Counted from the first letter of the stretch, positions 47,870 to 56,102 are shown. The stretch: DNA of 64,000 bases from an uncultured Eubacteriales bacterium (GCA_900549955.1 URQH01000003.1:1-64000), one strand, 5' to 3'. The notes: generated by a model from the letters alone, not told the origin. Numbers and translations: made by a program.

Positions 47870-48802
47870 ATGCAACATCAGATTTCTATCCGCGAAGCAG
47901 CCGCACCGGGCGACGTCGAAGCCTTTTGGGCGCAGATCGCCATCTATTTTGAACGGGACATCTACACGGACCCGAAGCTGCAGGACAAACGGGCGTTTAT
48001 GAGCGATGCGGCATACCGGGCGCACATGCAGCGCATACACGACCGCCCGCAGGACCGGTGCTACTATCTCTTTTTCTGCCGGGACGGGCGGGACATCGGA
48101 TTTGCCATGCCGGTGATCTACACCTCTGAGGACGGCAAGTGTTTCATTGCGGAGTTCTGCGTCTACCCGGCGTTCCGCGGGCAGGGGACCGGCCGGGCGT
48201 GCGCCACGGCCCTGCTGGACTGGGCGGCCGCGCATGGCGCGCGCTATGCCGAGCTGGGATACGGCAACGACGACAGGCGGCGCCGCTTCTGGAAGAGCGT
48301 CGGCTTTGTGGAAAACGGCGTGGACGAATGGGGCGAACCGCTGCTGCTCCTGCCCCCGGACGCAACCGTGCCAATCACCGTTGCCGTGCTTCCCGATCCC
48401 GGAAGCTGGCAGCTCAAAAAGCTGGAAAACAGCTTTTTCACGGCCATCGGCGAGCCAATCCTGACGGACGAACGGGCAGAGCGGCTCCGGCAGGCGATCC
48501 GGGACGGCCGCATCACGTTCTTTGTGGCCGCGCGCGGCTACCGATATGTGGGCATGTGCAGTGTCTCCACCTGTTTTTCGACCTTCGGCTGCACCGACAT
48601 CGGGCTGTTGGAAGACTTTTACATCGAACCTGCCTTCCGCAAGCAGGGCGTTGCCCGGCAGCTCGCCGCCGCGGCGCAGGCCTGGAGCCGGGCGCGCGGC
48701 CTGACGAGCCTGACCGTCTGTTGCGCCCCCTGCGACGAGGGGCTGTATCGCGCCCTCGGCTTTGAGGTGCGGCTCGGCGCCACCTTCGCGCACCTGCCAT
48801 AA
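47870..48802 (+). CDS. Tandem two-domain GNAT acetyltransferase
   Basis: A 310-residue protein with two GNAT folds. Domain 1 (about 1-160) has the acetyl-CoA loop RGQGTGRACATALL and RRFWKSVGFVENG. Domain 2 (about 180-310) has IEPAFRKQGVARQLAAAA and LYRALGFEV. Tandem GNATs acetylate amines in antibiotics, peptides or metabolites. Translation starts at an ATG 7 bases after GGAGG, which is part of a leader hairpin. The leader-peptide arrangement suggests inducible expression, as in some resistance genes, but the substrate is not evident. Confidence 0.88.
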   Translation: MQHQISIREAAAPGDVEAFWAQIAIYFERDIYTDPKLQDKRAFMSDAAYRAHMQRIHDRPQDRCYYLFFCRDGRDIGFAMPVIYTSEDGKCFIAEFCVYPAFRGQGTGRACATALLDWAAAHGARYAELGYGNDDRRRRFWKSVGFVENGVDEWGEPLLLLPPDATVPITVAVLPDPGSWQLKKLENSFFTAIGEPILTDERAERLRQAIRDGRITFFVAARGYRYVGMCSVSTCFSTFGCTDIGLLEDFYIEPAFRKQGVARQLAAAAQAWSRARGLTSLTVCCAPCDEGLYRALGFEVRLGATFAHLP

Positions 48803-48906
48803 GGCGGCGCGGGAACCGTCCGGCAGGGAGCGGCGCTGCCGGCGCGCCCGCAGGCGCGGCCGTCCCCGGGGCGGCCCTGCACGCCGTGCACCGCAAGGAG
48901 GAACCC

Positions 48907-49455
48907 ATGGACACGGACTGGACAGACCTGGCCTTTGCACGGCTCAAACGAAATAAACGGCTCCTGTTTCTGCCAAACGACCCGTTTTTGCAGGAGCTTG
49001 CGCTCGCGCTCGGCGGGCAGGACCGCCGCACCGTCATCCTGTGGGCGCTCGGGCTCGCGGCCGAGTCGGTCGCCCGGCTGGAAGCACGCCATCCCGGCGA
49101 CCGCCGGCCCCGCGCGGCGCTGGACGCCGCGTGGCTCTGGGCGCGCGGCCGGCTGAAGATGCCCGTCGCGCAGCGGGCCATCCTGGACTGCCACGCCATG
49201 GCCAAAGATGTGACTACCGCCGCGGACGCGGCGCTGTGCCACGCCGTGGGCCAGGCCTGCGGCACCGTGCACACCGCCGGGCACGCCATGGGCTACCCGG
49301 TCTACGAGCTGACGGCGATCGTCCGCGCGCTGGGGCTGGACGAGGGGCGCGCGTCTGTGGAAGCGCGACGGCAGGCATACCTCGTGCGCCTGACGCAGGC
49401 GCGCGCCGCCTGCGGGCAGGACGCCGGTCCGTGGGCGCATTTTTTGCTGCGATGA
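48907..49455 (+). CDS. Putative immunity-type protein (Imm-5-like helical protein)
   Basis: A 182-residue, Ala/Arg-rich, mostly helical cytoplasmic protein. Repeated segments such as AALDAAWLWARGRLKMP, AKDVTTAADAALCHAVGQACGTVHTAGHAMGYPVYEL and the His/Cys-containing helices match a family annotated as putative immunity proteins (Imm-5-like). I assign this by pattern, not by search. No toxin gene is adjacent. The start ATG follows AAGGAGG. It is convergent with the MerR gene 12 bp downstream. Confidence 0.6.
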   Translation: MDTDWTDLAFARLKRNKRLLFLPNDPFLQELALALGGQDRRTVILWALGLAAESVARLEARHPGDRRPRAALDAAWLWARGRLKMPVAQRAILDCHAMAKDVTTAADAALCHAVGQACGTVHTAGHAMGYPVYELTAIVRALGLDEGRASVEARRQAYLVRLTQARAACGQDAGPWAHFLLR

Positions 49456-49467
49456 GGCCGCGCAGGC

Positions 49468-50295
49468 TCAGCGCTTCCCCTGCACATACACCTGAATGCG
49501 GGTGATGTATTCGCTTTCATCGCGGGAGGTCAGGTAATCGTTGATACAAAACTCATAGGCGTCTGAAACCGCCTCCAGTGCCTGCGCTTCCAGGAACTCC
49601 ATCAGGCGGCGGTAGGCGCGGCCGATCGAGGGATAGTCCCCGACGTGATAGACGCACGCGCACCGCCCCGCCGGCAATACGCGGCTTTGCACATGCGACG
49701 ACGGCCCCTCCACCGGCACAAACGCATACGCCGCCTCCATAAACCGGCCGACCAGCAGCTTGTCCCGCGGCACAATCGCGCCCGACTCAAAAAACAACGG
49801 CAGCCGTTCCGAAAATGCCAGCGCAAAGCAGCGCTTGGTGGCGATGCTGCAGGCCTCCAGCGTATATGGCGGCGCAACGGGCTGGACAAGCAGCGTCTGG
49901 CCCGGCACCTGTTCCAACACCACCTCATTTTCGCGGTCCCGCACATCCCGCGCCACTTCCATCTGCCTGCACCGCAGCTCCACACGGTTCTGAATCAGTT
50001 TCAATTCCGCAATCTGCCGCTCGATTTCCGATGCCTGCGCCCGCAACGCCTGCAGGCTGGATTCCAGCGTGTAGTGCTCCATGTGCGCACGGATCTGTTT
50101 GAGTGAAAACCCGATCTTTTTCATGATCAGGATCGTATCCAGGTAGTCGATTTGCCGGGGGCTGTAATAGCGGTACCCCGTGTCCGGGTCGACATAGGCC
50201 GGACGAAACAGGCCGATTTTATCATAATAGATCAACGTCTGCCGCGAAATGTTCTGATAGGCCGACAGCTCGCCGATGGAAAACAGCCCTTTCAT
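49468..50295 (-). CDS. MerR-family multidrug-responsive regulator (BmrR/BltR type)
   Basis: A 275-residue regulator. N-terminal MerR winged helix: LFSIGELSAYQNISRQTLIYYDKIGLF and YRYYSPRQIDYLDTILIMKKIGFSL, followed by a coiled-coil dimer helix (about 80-120). The C-terminal GyrI-like effector-binding domain (about 125-275) ends in ITRIQVYVQGKR, as in BmrR-type drug sensors. The ATG at 50295 follows AAGGAGG. It is divergent from a YitT-type membrane protein whose promoter has the 19-bp spacer that MerR proteins remodel. Confidence 0.9.
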   Translation of the reverse strand: MKGLFSIGELSAYQNISRQTLIYYDKIGLFRPAYVDPDTGYRYYSPRQIDYLDTILIMKKIGFSLKQIRAHMEHYTLESSLQALRAQASEIERQIAELKLIQNRVELRCRQMEVARDVRDRENEVVLEQVPGQTLLVQPVAPPYTLEACSIATKRCFALAFSERLPLFFESGAIVPRDKLLVGRFMEAAYAFVPVEGPSSHVQSRVLPAGRCACVYHVGDYPSIGRAYRRLMEFLEAQALEAVSDAYEFCINDYLTSRDESEYITRIQVYVQGKR

Positions 50296-50306
50296 GCAAT
50301 TCCTCC

Positions 50307-50361
50307 TTGACTCGATAGTTGCTATATAGTTTATCATACGGATTACGGCACGTTTGTGCAA
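50307..50361. promoter_or_regulatory. MerR-type switch: face-to-face promoters with dyad operator
   Basis: On the plus strand TTGACT (50307-50312) and TATCAT (50332-50337) are separated by 19 bp, the over-long spacer of MerR-activated promoters. The dyad ACTCGATAG/CTATATAGT (50310-50318, 50322-50330; 7 of 9 pairs) fills it. On the minus strand TTGCAC (50361-50356) and TATGAT (50338-50333) at 17 bp give the regulator's own promoter, whose start lies inside the operator. Confidence 0.8.
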
Positions 50362-50375
50362 GGAGGTGTTTGAAA

Positions 50376-51065
50376 TTGACATGGAAAAAAGTGATATCAC
50401 GGCCATCCGTGCTCGTTTCCGCACTGCTGAAAGGGGTAACGTGGCGAACGGTGGGAGCCATCGTACTAGGCGCGATGCTCTGTTCCTTTGGCATCTATAA
50501 CATCCATCGCCGGGTCGACATCACGGAGGGCGGGATCCTCGGCCTCATGTTGCTTGTGGAACACTGGTTCGGCATTTCGCCGGCGCTGATTACACCGGTG
50601 CTTGATGGTCTATGTTATGTGTTGGCGTTCCGCGTCCTGGGCGGGCAATTCATCAAGATGTCCGTGCTCTCCACGCTGTGCGTTTCGGCGTTCTTCCGCC
50701 TGTGGGAGCTGTTTCCGCCGCTGCTGCCGGATCTGTCGGCCTATCCGCTGCTCGCGGCCGTCGCGGGCGGACTGTTCGTCGGCCTTGGCGTCGGGCTCAT
50801 CGTGCGGCAGCGCGGATCGTGCGGCGGCGATGACGCGCTGGCGCTGACCATCGCCCATGTGACGCACTGGCGCCTGTCGAGAGCCTATCTGTTTACGGAC
50901 CTCACCGTGCTGGCCCTCTCGCTCAGCTACATCCCGATCCGGCGCATCGTCTATTCCCTGGCGACGGTGCTGATCTCTTCTCTACTCATCGACCGCGTGG
51001 AGAGTTTTCGGCTGCCATTTTCCAAAAACTCCATCGCCCAGACAAAAGCCGGCGGACGGCGCTGA
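50376..51065 (+). CDS. YitT/YczE-type integral membrane protein
   Basis: A 229-residue membrane protein with five to six hydrophobic segments. GAIVLGAMLCSFGIYNIHRRVDITEGGILGLMLLVEHWFGISPALI and GLIVRQRGSCGGDDALALTI are typical of the YitT/YczE group, whose substrates are unknown; both are given here only as landmarks around residues 27-70 and 140-160. The TTG at 50376 lies 9 bases from AGGAGG and fits best; another TTG two codons earlier is too close. Control by a drug-sensing MerR regulator suggests a role in efflux or envelope stress. Confidence 0.82.
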   Translation: MTWKKVISRPSVLVSALLKGVTWRTVGAIVLGAMLCSFGIYNIHRRVDITEGGILGLMLLVEHWFGISPALITPVLDGLCYVLAFRVLGGQFIKMSVLSTLCVSAFFRLWELFPPLLPDLSAYPLLAAVAGGLFVGLGVGLIVRQRGSCGGDDALALTIAHVTHWRLSRAYLFTDLTVLALSLSYIPIRRIVYSLATVLISSLLIDRVESFRLPFSKNSIAQTKAGGRR

Positions 51066-51081
51066 TGCGCCGGCCGCCGGC
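51048..51081. terminator. Bidirectional terminator between YitT-type and rubredoxin genes
   Basis: GCCGGCGG (51048-51055) and CGGCGC pair with GCGCCG and CCGCCGGC (51074-51081) in a 14-bp stem with one mismatch and the loop TGAT. The loop contains the stop codon of the YitT-type gene. T-rich sequence lies on both sides. Confidence 0.7.
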
Positions 51082-51111
51082 TCCGTCTTTCCCTCCATCG
51101 GGGGTGTGCGG

Positions 51112-51273
51112 TCACTCGACTTCCGAAAACTGATCCTTGCCGACGCCGCAGAGCGGGCATTCGAAATCGTCCGGCAGATCCGCAAAGCGGGTGCCGGGCG
51201 CGATGCCGTTCTCCGGGTCGCCCTTGGCTTCGTCATAGACGTAGCCACACACATCACAGACATATTGCTTCAT
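51112..51273 (-). CDS. Rubredoxin
   Basis: A 53-residue iron protein with the Fe(Cys)4 site Cys6/Cys9 (VCDVCGY) and Cys39/Cys42 (CPLCGV), plus the standard PGTRFADLPDDF segment. It transfers electrons, in anaerobes typically from NADH:rubredoxin reductase to flavodiiron proteins or rubrerythrin. The ATG at 51273 follows AAGGAGAG; an upstream ATG would add an unusual N-terminus. It lies 47 bp after the flavodiiron gene, which also carries a rubredoxin domain. Confidence 0.95.
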   Translation of the reverse strand: MKQYVCDVCGYVYDEAKGDPENGIAPGTRFADLPDDFECPLCGVGKDQFSEVE

Positions 51274-51320
51274 GGGAACGCTCTCCTTTCCATAGATGAT
51301 GGGCAAACGGGCCCGCTGCG

Positions 51321-53171
51321 CTATGGCAGCGGTTCAAAGTCCTCCGCGCCGTGCTTGCACAGCGGGCAGATGAAGTCCGGCGGCAGCGTGTCGCCCTCAT
51401 AGACATAGCCGCAGATCTTGCACACAAACCCCTTCTTCTTCTCCGTCGCCGGCTTGGGCTTCGGCTTGATGTGCGCGTGATAATAGCTGTAGGTGACCGG
51501 TTCGGCGCCGGACAGCACGGTGGCCTCGGTCAGCTCCGCCGTGAACACGGTATGCGACTCGTATTCCTGCTGCGCCACCACGCGCGCGGACAGGAACGCG
51601 CAGGCATACTTGGTCAGATACAGCAGGCCGTTTTCGCTGCGCCCGGCGTGTGGGAAGTCCTGGAACTTGTCCACGTCGCGGCCGCTCTGGAAGCCAAAGT
51701 GCTGGAACAGCTTGAACGGCGCCTCGGTCGACAAAATGGACACGTTGAATACGCCGGTCTGTTTGATCAGGTCGTGCGTATAGTTCGCGCGGTTCACGGC
51801 GATGGTGATGCGCTGCGGGTTGCTCGTGACCTGCATCACGGTGTTGATGATGCAGCCGTTGTCCTTCTGGCAGTCGCGCGCCGTCAGCACAAACAGGCCG
51901 TATTGCAGCTTGAACATGGCCGTGGCGTCGATCTGCCCGCCGCCTGCCGATGGCGCCCCCGCCGCGGGCCGCGGCAGGTCGGCCGCAATGGCGTCCGCCA
52001 GCGCGTCAAGCGCGGGCAGCTGCTCCTCCTTGAGGCGCGAGCGGATGGTCAGCGTGTCGCCCAGGAAGCGGATGTCCTTCATCCCTTCCAGAATGCCGCG
52101 CATCAGCGCGCCCGCCGTCGGCGCCCAGGAGCCGTTTTCGATGAGCGCCACGCTGCGGTTTTGCAGGTTGTGCGCCGCCAGGTCGTGCAGCACGGTCTCC
52201 ATGTTGCAGAAGATGCCGGCATTGTACGTCGTGGAGGCGAACACGAGGTGGCTGCACCGGAACGCCTCCGCCACGATGACCGACGGGTGCGTGTTCGACA
52301 CGTCGTACACGGCCACGTTCGTCACGCCGCGCTCGGCCAGCCGGCAGGCCAGCGCGTTGGCCGCCGCCTCCGTGCCGCCATAGACGGACGCATAGGCGAT
52401 GAGCACGGCGTCCTCCTCCGGCGTATAGGTGCTCCAACGCTCGTATTTTTCCCAGATGGCGCACAGGTTGCTGCGCCAGACGGGGCCGTGGAGCGGGCAG
52501 ACCATGTCGATGTCCAGCGCCGCGGCCTTTTTGAGCAGCGCCTGCACCTGCGTGCCGTACTTGCCCACGATATTGGTATAGTAGCGGCGCGCGTCGGCCA
52601 TCCAGTCCCGCTCAAAGGCCACCTCGTCGGCAAACACGCTGCCGGACAGGGCGCCAAAGCTGCCAAACGCATCGGCAGAGAACAGCGTGCGGGCGGTCTT
52701 ATCGTACGTGACCATGGCCTCCGGCCAGTGCACCATCGGCGCCATGACGAACGAGAGCGTGTGCCGGCCGGTCGCCAGCGTGTCGCCCTCGCGCACGATC
52801 AGCGCCCCTTCGGCCAGCGACGCATGGAAAAACTGGCCGATCATGGCGGCCGCCTTGGCGTTGCAGACCAGGCGCGCCTCCGGATACCGGCGCAGCGTCT
52901 CCTCGAGCGTGGCGCAGTGGTCCGGCTCCATGTGGTTGACGATCAGATAGTCGAGTTTCCGGCCGCCCAGCGCGTGCGCCAGGTTTTCAAAAAACTGGCC
53001 CGCGACGGAGGCGTCCACGGTGTCGAGCAGCGCGGTCTTTTCATCCAGCAGCAGGTAGGCGTTGTAGGAAACGCCGCGCGGGATGGGGAACACGTTCTCG
53101 AACAGGGCGAGCCGGCGGTCGTTGGCGCCGACCCAGAACAGGTCGTCTTGCAGCTTGCGCGTGCAGTACAT
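51321..53171 (-). CDS. Multidomain flavodiiron protein with flavin-reductase and rubredoxin domains
   Basis: A 616-residue oxygen/nitric-oxide reductase. The metallo-beta-lactamase domain (1-250) has a complete diiron site: H80-x-E82-x-D84-H85 (NHMEPDHC), His148, Asp167 and His228. A flavodoxin domain (about 255-395) starts LIAYASVYGGTEAAANAL. A linker leads to a flavin-reductase-like domain (about 415-565, QYGLFVLTA, NTVMQVTSNPQRI). The C-terminus is a rubredoxin domain with Cys584/587/602/605. The fusion can pass electrons from NADH to O2 or NO within one chain. It lies between nrdG and the free rubredoxin gene on the same strand. Confidence 0.95.
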   Translation of the reverse strand: MYCTRKLQDDLFWVGANDRRLALFENVFPIPRGVSYNAYLLLDEKTALLDTVDASVAGQFFENLAHALGGRKLDYLIVNHMEPDHCATLEETLRRYPEARLVCNAKAAAMIGQFFHASLAEGALIVREGDTLATGRHTLSFVMAPMVHWPEAMVTYDKTARTLFSADAFGSFGALSGSVFADEVAFERDWMADARRYYTNIVGKYGTQVQALLKKAAALDIDMVCPLHGPVWRSNLCAIWEKYERWSTYTPEEDAVLIAYASVYGGTEAAANALACRLAERGVTNVAVYDVSNTHPSVIVAEAFRCSHLVFASTTYNAGIFCNMETVLHDLAAHNLQNRSVALIENGSWAPTAGALMRGILEGMKDIRFLGDTLTIRSRLKEEQLPALDALADAIAADLPRPAAGAPSAGGGQIDATAMFKLQYGLFVLTARDCQKDNGCIINTVMQVTSNPQRITIAVNRANYTHDLIKQTGVFNVSILSTEAPFKLFQHFGFQSGRDVDKFQDFPHAGRSENGLLYLTKYACAFLSARVVAQQEYESHTVFTAELTEATVLSGAEPVTYSYYHAHIKPKPKPATEKKKGFVCKICGYVYEGDTLPPDFICPLCKHGAEDFEPLP

Positions 53172-53219
53172 CGGGTGCGCTCCTTTCCTTTGTAAACTCT
53201 GTGGGAACAGGGAACCTGA

Positions 53220-53762
53220 TTATGGTTTGCGGCACCGGTGGTCGTCCCACAATGCCGGTTTGCCCGTCAGAAGCGTCTGCGGCAGGTCGAGCAGCCGCTG
53301 GTTGTCGCTGCCACGGAAGCGCAGCGACAGGTTTTTTCGCGCTTCGACGAACGGCCCGTCCACGAGCACGTCGATCAGCGCAAGCAGAGAGTCCGTGTGC
53401 ACCGTGCGGTACGGGCTGCCCTCGCGCAGTAGGTCGGTCTCCAGCGTACAGCCAGTGAAGCACCAGACCGTCTTGCCCGGCCGCTCGGCGCGCACGCGCT
53501 CGAGCAGGCGCACCAGCGGCGCCTGGTTCTCCGGCTCGAACGGCTCGCCGCCCAGGAGCGTGAGTCCGTTGATATACGCCGGCAACAGCGCGCGGAGCAG
53601 CTCCTCCTCCGTCTCCGACGTGAAGGGCTGCCCGTTGCAAAAGTCCCAGGTTTCCGGGTTGAAACACCCCCGGCAGTGGCGGCGGCAGCCGGAGACGAAC
53701 AGCGACACGCGCACGCCCTCGCCATTGGCCACGTCCGTCGGCTTGATCGCACTGTAATACAT
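53220..53762 (-). CDS. nrdG: Anaerobic ribonucleotide reductase activating protein
   Basis: A 180-residue radical SAM activase that installs the glycyl radical on NrdD. The cluster motif is Cys26-x3-Cys30-x2-Cys33 in SGCRRHCRGCFNPETW, and LTLLGGEPFEPEN is the SAM-binding GGE. The start ATG lies 47 bases after the nrdD stop. The gene order nrdD-nrdG is standard. Confidence 0.95.
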   Translation of the reverse strand: MYYSAIKPTDVANGEGVRVSLFVSGCRRHCRGCFNPETWDFCNGQPFTSETEEELLRALLPAYINGLTLLGGEPFEPENQAPLVRLLERVRAERPGKTVWCFTGCTLETDLLREGSPYRTVHTDSLLALIDVLVDGPFVEARKNLSLRFRGSDNQRLLDLPQTLLTGKPALWDDHRCRKP

Positions 53763-53809
53763 GGGTTAGTATGCCTCCTTCGCCCGGCGGGGATACCGCC
53801 GGGGCCGCC

Positions 53810-55969
53810 TCACAGGTGCAGCACGCGCTCGCGGATCTCCTGCGTGCGCCCCTGGTTCCAGAACTGCGTGCCGATGTAGCCGCATGTGCGGCGCGCCACG
53901 TTCATGCGGCTCTGGTCGCGGTTGCCGCAGTTCGGGCACTCCCAGACCAGCTTGCCGTCGTCCTCCACGATCTGGATCTCGCCGTCAAACCCGCAGTCCT
54001 GGCAGTAATCGCTCTTGGTGTTCAGCTCGGCGTACATGATGTTGTCGTAGATGAAGCGCATCACCTGCAGCACCGCCTCCGGGTTGCCCTGCAGGTTGGG
54101 CACCTCCACGTAGCTGATCGCGCCGCCGGTGGACAGCGCCTGGAACTGCGCCTCAAACGCCAGCTTGGAGAACGCGTCGATCTGCTCCGTCACGTGCACG
54201 TGGTAGCTGTTGGTGATGTAGCTCTTGTCCGTCACGCCCGGCACGATGCCGAAGCGTTTTTGCAGGCACTTGGCAAAGCGGTAGGTCGTGCTCTCGAGCG
54301 GCGTGCCGTAGATGCCAAAGCCGATCGTCGTCTCCGCCTTCCAGCGGTCGCACGCCTCGTTCATGCGCTCCATGACCGCAAGCGCAAACGGCGTGGCCGA
54401 CGGGTCGGTGTGCGACTTGCCGGTCATGTGCCGCACGCACTCGCACAGCCCGGCATAGCCGAGCGAGATCGTGGAATACCCGCCATAGAGCAGCGGGTCG
54501 ATGGGCGCGCCCTTGGGCAGCCGCGCAATCGCGCCATACTGCCAGAGGATCGGCGCCGCGTCGGACAGCGTGCCCTTGAGCCGGTTGTGGCGGCACATGA
54601 GCGCCCGGTAGCACAGCTCCAGCCGCTCGTCCATGAGCTTCCAGAACGCCTCCATGTCCCCGCCGGAGGAGAGCGCCACGTCCACGAGATTCAGCGTGAC
54701 CACGCCCTGGTTGAACCGGCCGTAAAACTTGTAGTTGCCGTTCTCGTCCTTCCACGGCGAGAGCGCGCTGCGGCAGCCCATGACCGGGAAGCAGTTGCCC
54801 TCCTTGAGCTCCTGCATCTTCTTTTCGGAGATATAGTCCGGCACCAGCCGCTTGGCCGTGCACGCGGCCGCGAGTTCCGTCAGGTAGTAGAACGGCGTGC
54901 CGGGGCGCACGTTGTCCTCCTCGAGCACGTAGATGAGCTTCGGGAACGCCGGCGTAATCCACACGCCCGCCTCGTTCTTCACGCCCTCGTAGCGCTGGCG
55001 CAGCGTCTCCTCGATGATGAGCGCCAGGTCGCGCTTTTCCCGCTCGTCCGCCGCCTCGTTGAGATACATGAACACCGTCACAAACGGCGCCTGCCCATTG
55101 GTCGTCATGAGCGTGACCACCTGGTACTGGATCGTCTGCACGCCGCGCTTGATCTCATCCCGCAGCCGCGCCTCGACGATCTCCCCGATGGCCGTCTCGT
55201 CCTGCGCCGCGCCGAGCAGCGCCGCCTCCTCCAGCACTTCGCGCCGGATCTTGTCGCGCGAGACCTGGACAAACGGCGCCAGATGCGTGAGGCTGATGCT
55301 CTGCCCGCCGTACTGGTTGCTCGCTACCTGCGCGATGATCTGCGTGGCGATGTTGCAGGCGGTGGAAAAGCTGTGCGGCTTTTCAATGAGCGTGCCCGAG
55401 ATGACGGTGCCGTTTTGCAGCATGTCCTCGAGGTTCACAAGGTCGCAGTTGTGCATGTGCTGGGCATAGTAGTCCATGTCGTGAAAGTGGATGATGCCCT
55501 GCTCATGCGCCTCCACGATCTCCCGCGGCAGCAGCAGGCGGCGCGTGATGTCGCGGCTGACCTCGCCGGCCATATAGTCGCGCTGGACGCTGTTGACCGT
55601 CGGGTTCTTGTTGGAATTCTCCTGCTTGGCCTCCTCGTTGTTGCACTCGATGAGGCTCAAAATCTGGCGGTCGGTCGTGTTCGCGCGGCGGATGAGCGTA
55701 CGCTCATAGCGATAGCGGATGTAGCGCTTGGCCACTTCGAACGCGCCCGCGGCCATGATCTCCGACTCCACCAGCTCCTGGATCTCCTCCACGTTCGCCG
55801 CGCGGTTCATGCGCGCGCACGCCGCCTCCACGCGCGCGGTGATGGCAGCCACCTGCGCGTCCGTCAACTCCGGCACACAGCCCTCGGCATGGTTGGCCTT
55901 CTGCACCGCGTCATAGATTTTGCTGCTGTCAAAAGCGGCTTCGGCGCCGCTGCGTTTGATGATCTTCAT
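53810..55969 (-). CDS. nrdD: Anaerobic ribonucleoside-triphosphate reductase (class III)
   Basis: A 719-residue oxygen-sensitive reductase for dNTP synthesis. An N-terminal ATP-cone (1-95: IIKRSGAEAAFDSSKI) is followed by the ten-stranded barrel with HFHDMDYYAQHMHNCDLVNL. A C-terminal zinc site is formed by CQDCG and CPNCGN. The radical-bearing Gly697 is in RRTCGYIGT. The size is normal. It heads an operon with nrdG, flavodiiron protein and rubredoxin. Divergently upstream lies a Crp/Fnr gene with a palindrome centred at -41.5 of the predicted nrdD start. Confidence 0.96.
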   Translation of the reverse strand: MKIIKRSGAEAAFDSSKIYDAVQKANHAEGCVPELTDAQVAAITARVEAACARMNRAANVEEIQELVESEIMAAGAFEVAKRYIRYRYERTLIRRANTTDRQILSLIECNNEEAKQENSNKNPTVNSVQRDYMAGEVSRDITRRLLLPREIVEAHEQGIIHFHDMDYYAQHMHNCDLVNLEDMLQNGTVISGTLIEKPHSFSTACNIATQIIAQVASNQYGGQSISLTHLAPFVQVSRDKIRREVLEEAALLGAAQDETAIGEIVEARLRDEIKRGVQTIQYQVVTLMTTNGQAPFVTVFMYLNEAADEREKRDLALIIEETLRQRYEGVKNEAGVWITPAFPKLIYVLEEDNVRPGTPFYYLTELAAACTAKRLVPDYISEKKMQELKEGNCFPVMGCRSALSPWKDENGNYKFYGRFNQGVVTLNLVDVALSSGGDMEAFWKLMDERLELCYRALMCRHNRLKGTLSDAAPILWQYGAIARLPKGAPIDPLLYGGYSTISLGYAGLCECVRHMTGKSHTDPSATPFALAVMERMNEACDRWKAETTIGFGIYGTPLESTTYRFAKCLQKRFGIVPGVTDKSYITNSYHVHVTEQIDAFSKLAFEAQFQALSTGGAISYVEVPNLQGNPEAVLQVMRFIYDNIMYAELNTKSDYCQDCGFDGEIQIVEDDGKLVWECPNCGNRDQSRMNVARRTCGYIGTQFWNQGRTQEIRERVLHL

Positions 55970-56014
55970 CCGTTCTGCTCCTGTTCTGCCCCCCCGGCAA
56001 ATTCACACAGAGAC

Positions 56015-56072
56015 AGTATACCACGCCGGGCGGGAAAACAATGTTGCAATTGCAACACGAAAAAGATATAAT
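56015..56072. promoter_or_regulatory. Divergent nrdD / Crp-Fnr promoters around a 16-bp palindrome
   Basis: TGTTGCAATTGCAACA (56042-56057) is a perfect palindrome. Toward the Crp/Fnr gene, TTGCAA (56044-56049), 17 bp and TATAAT (56067-56072) form a strong promoter whose -35 is inside it. Toward nrdD, TATACT (56020-56015) has no good -35; its predicted start at 56008 puts the palindrome centre at -41.5, the class II activator position. Confidence 0.78.
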
Positions 56073-56102
56073 GTGAGCAGTTTGGGAAAGGAGCACAAGA
56101 TA

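Noticed and set aside
53771..56071. A 766-codon plus-strand frame opposite nrdD
   Set aside because: Antisense to a complete nrdD; no start signals or domains.
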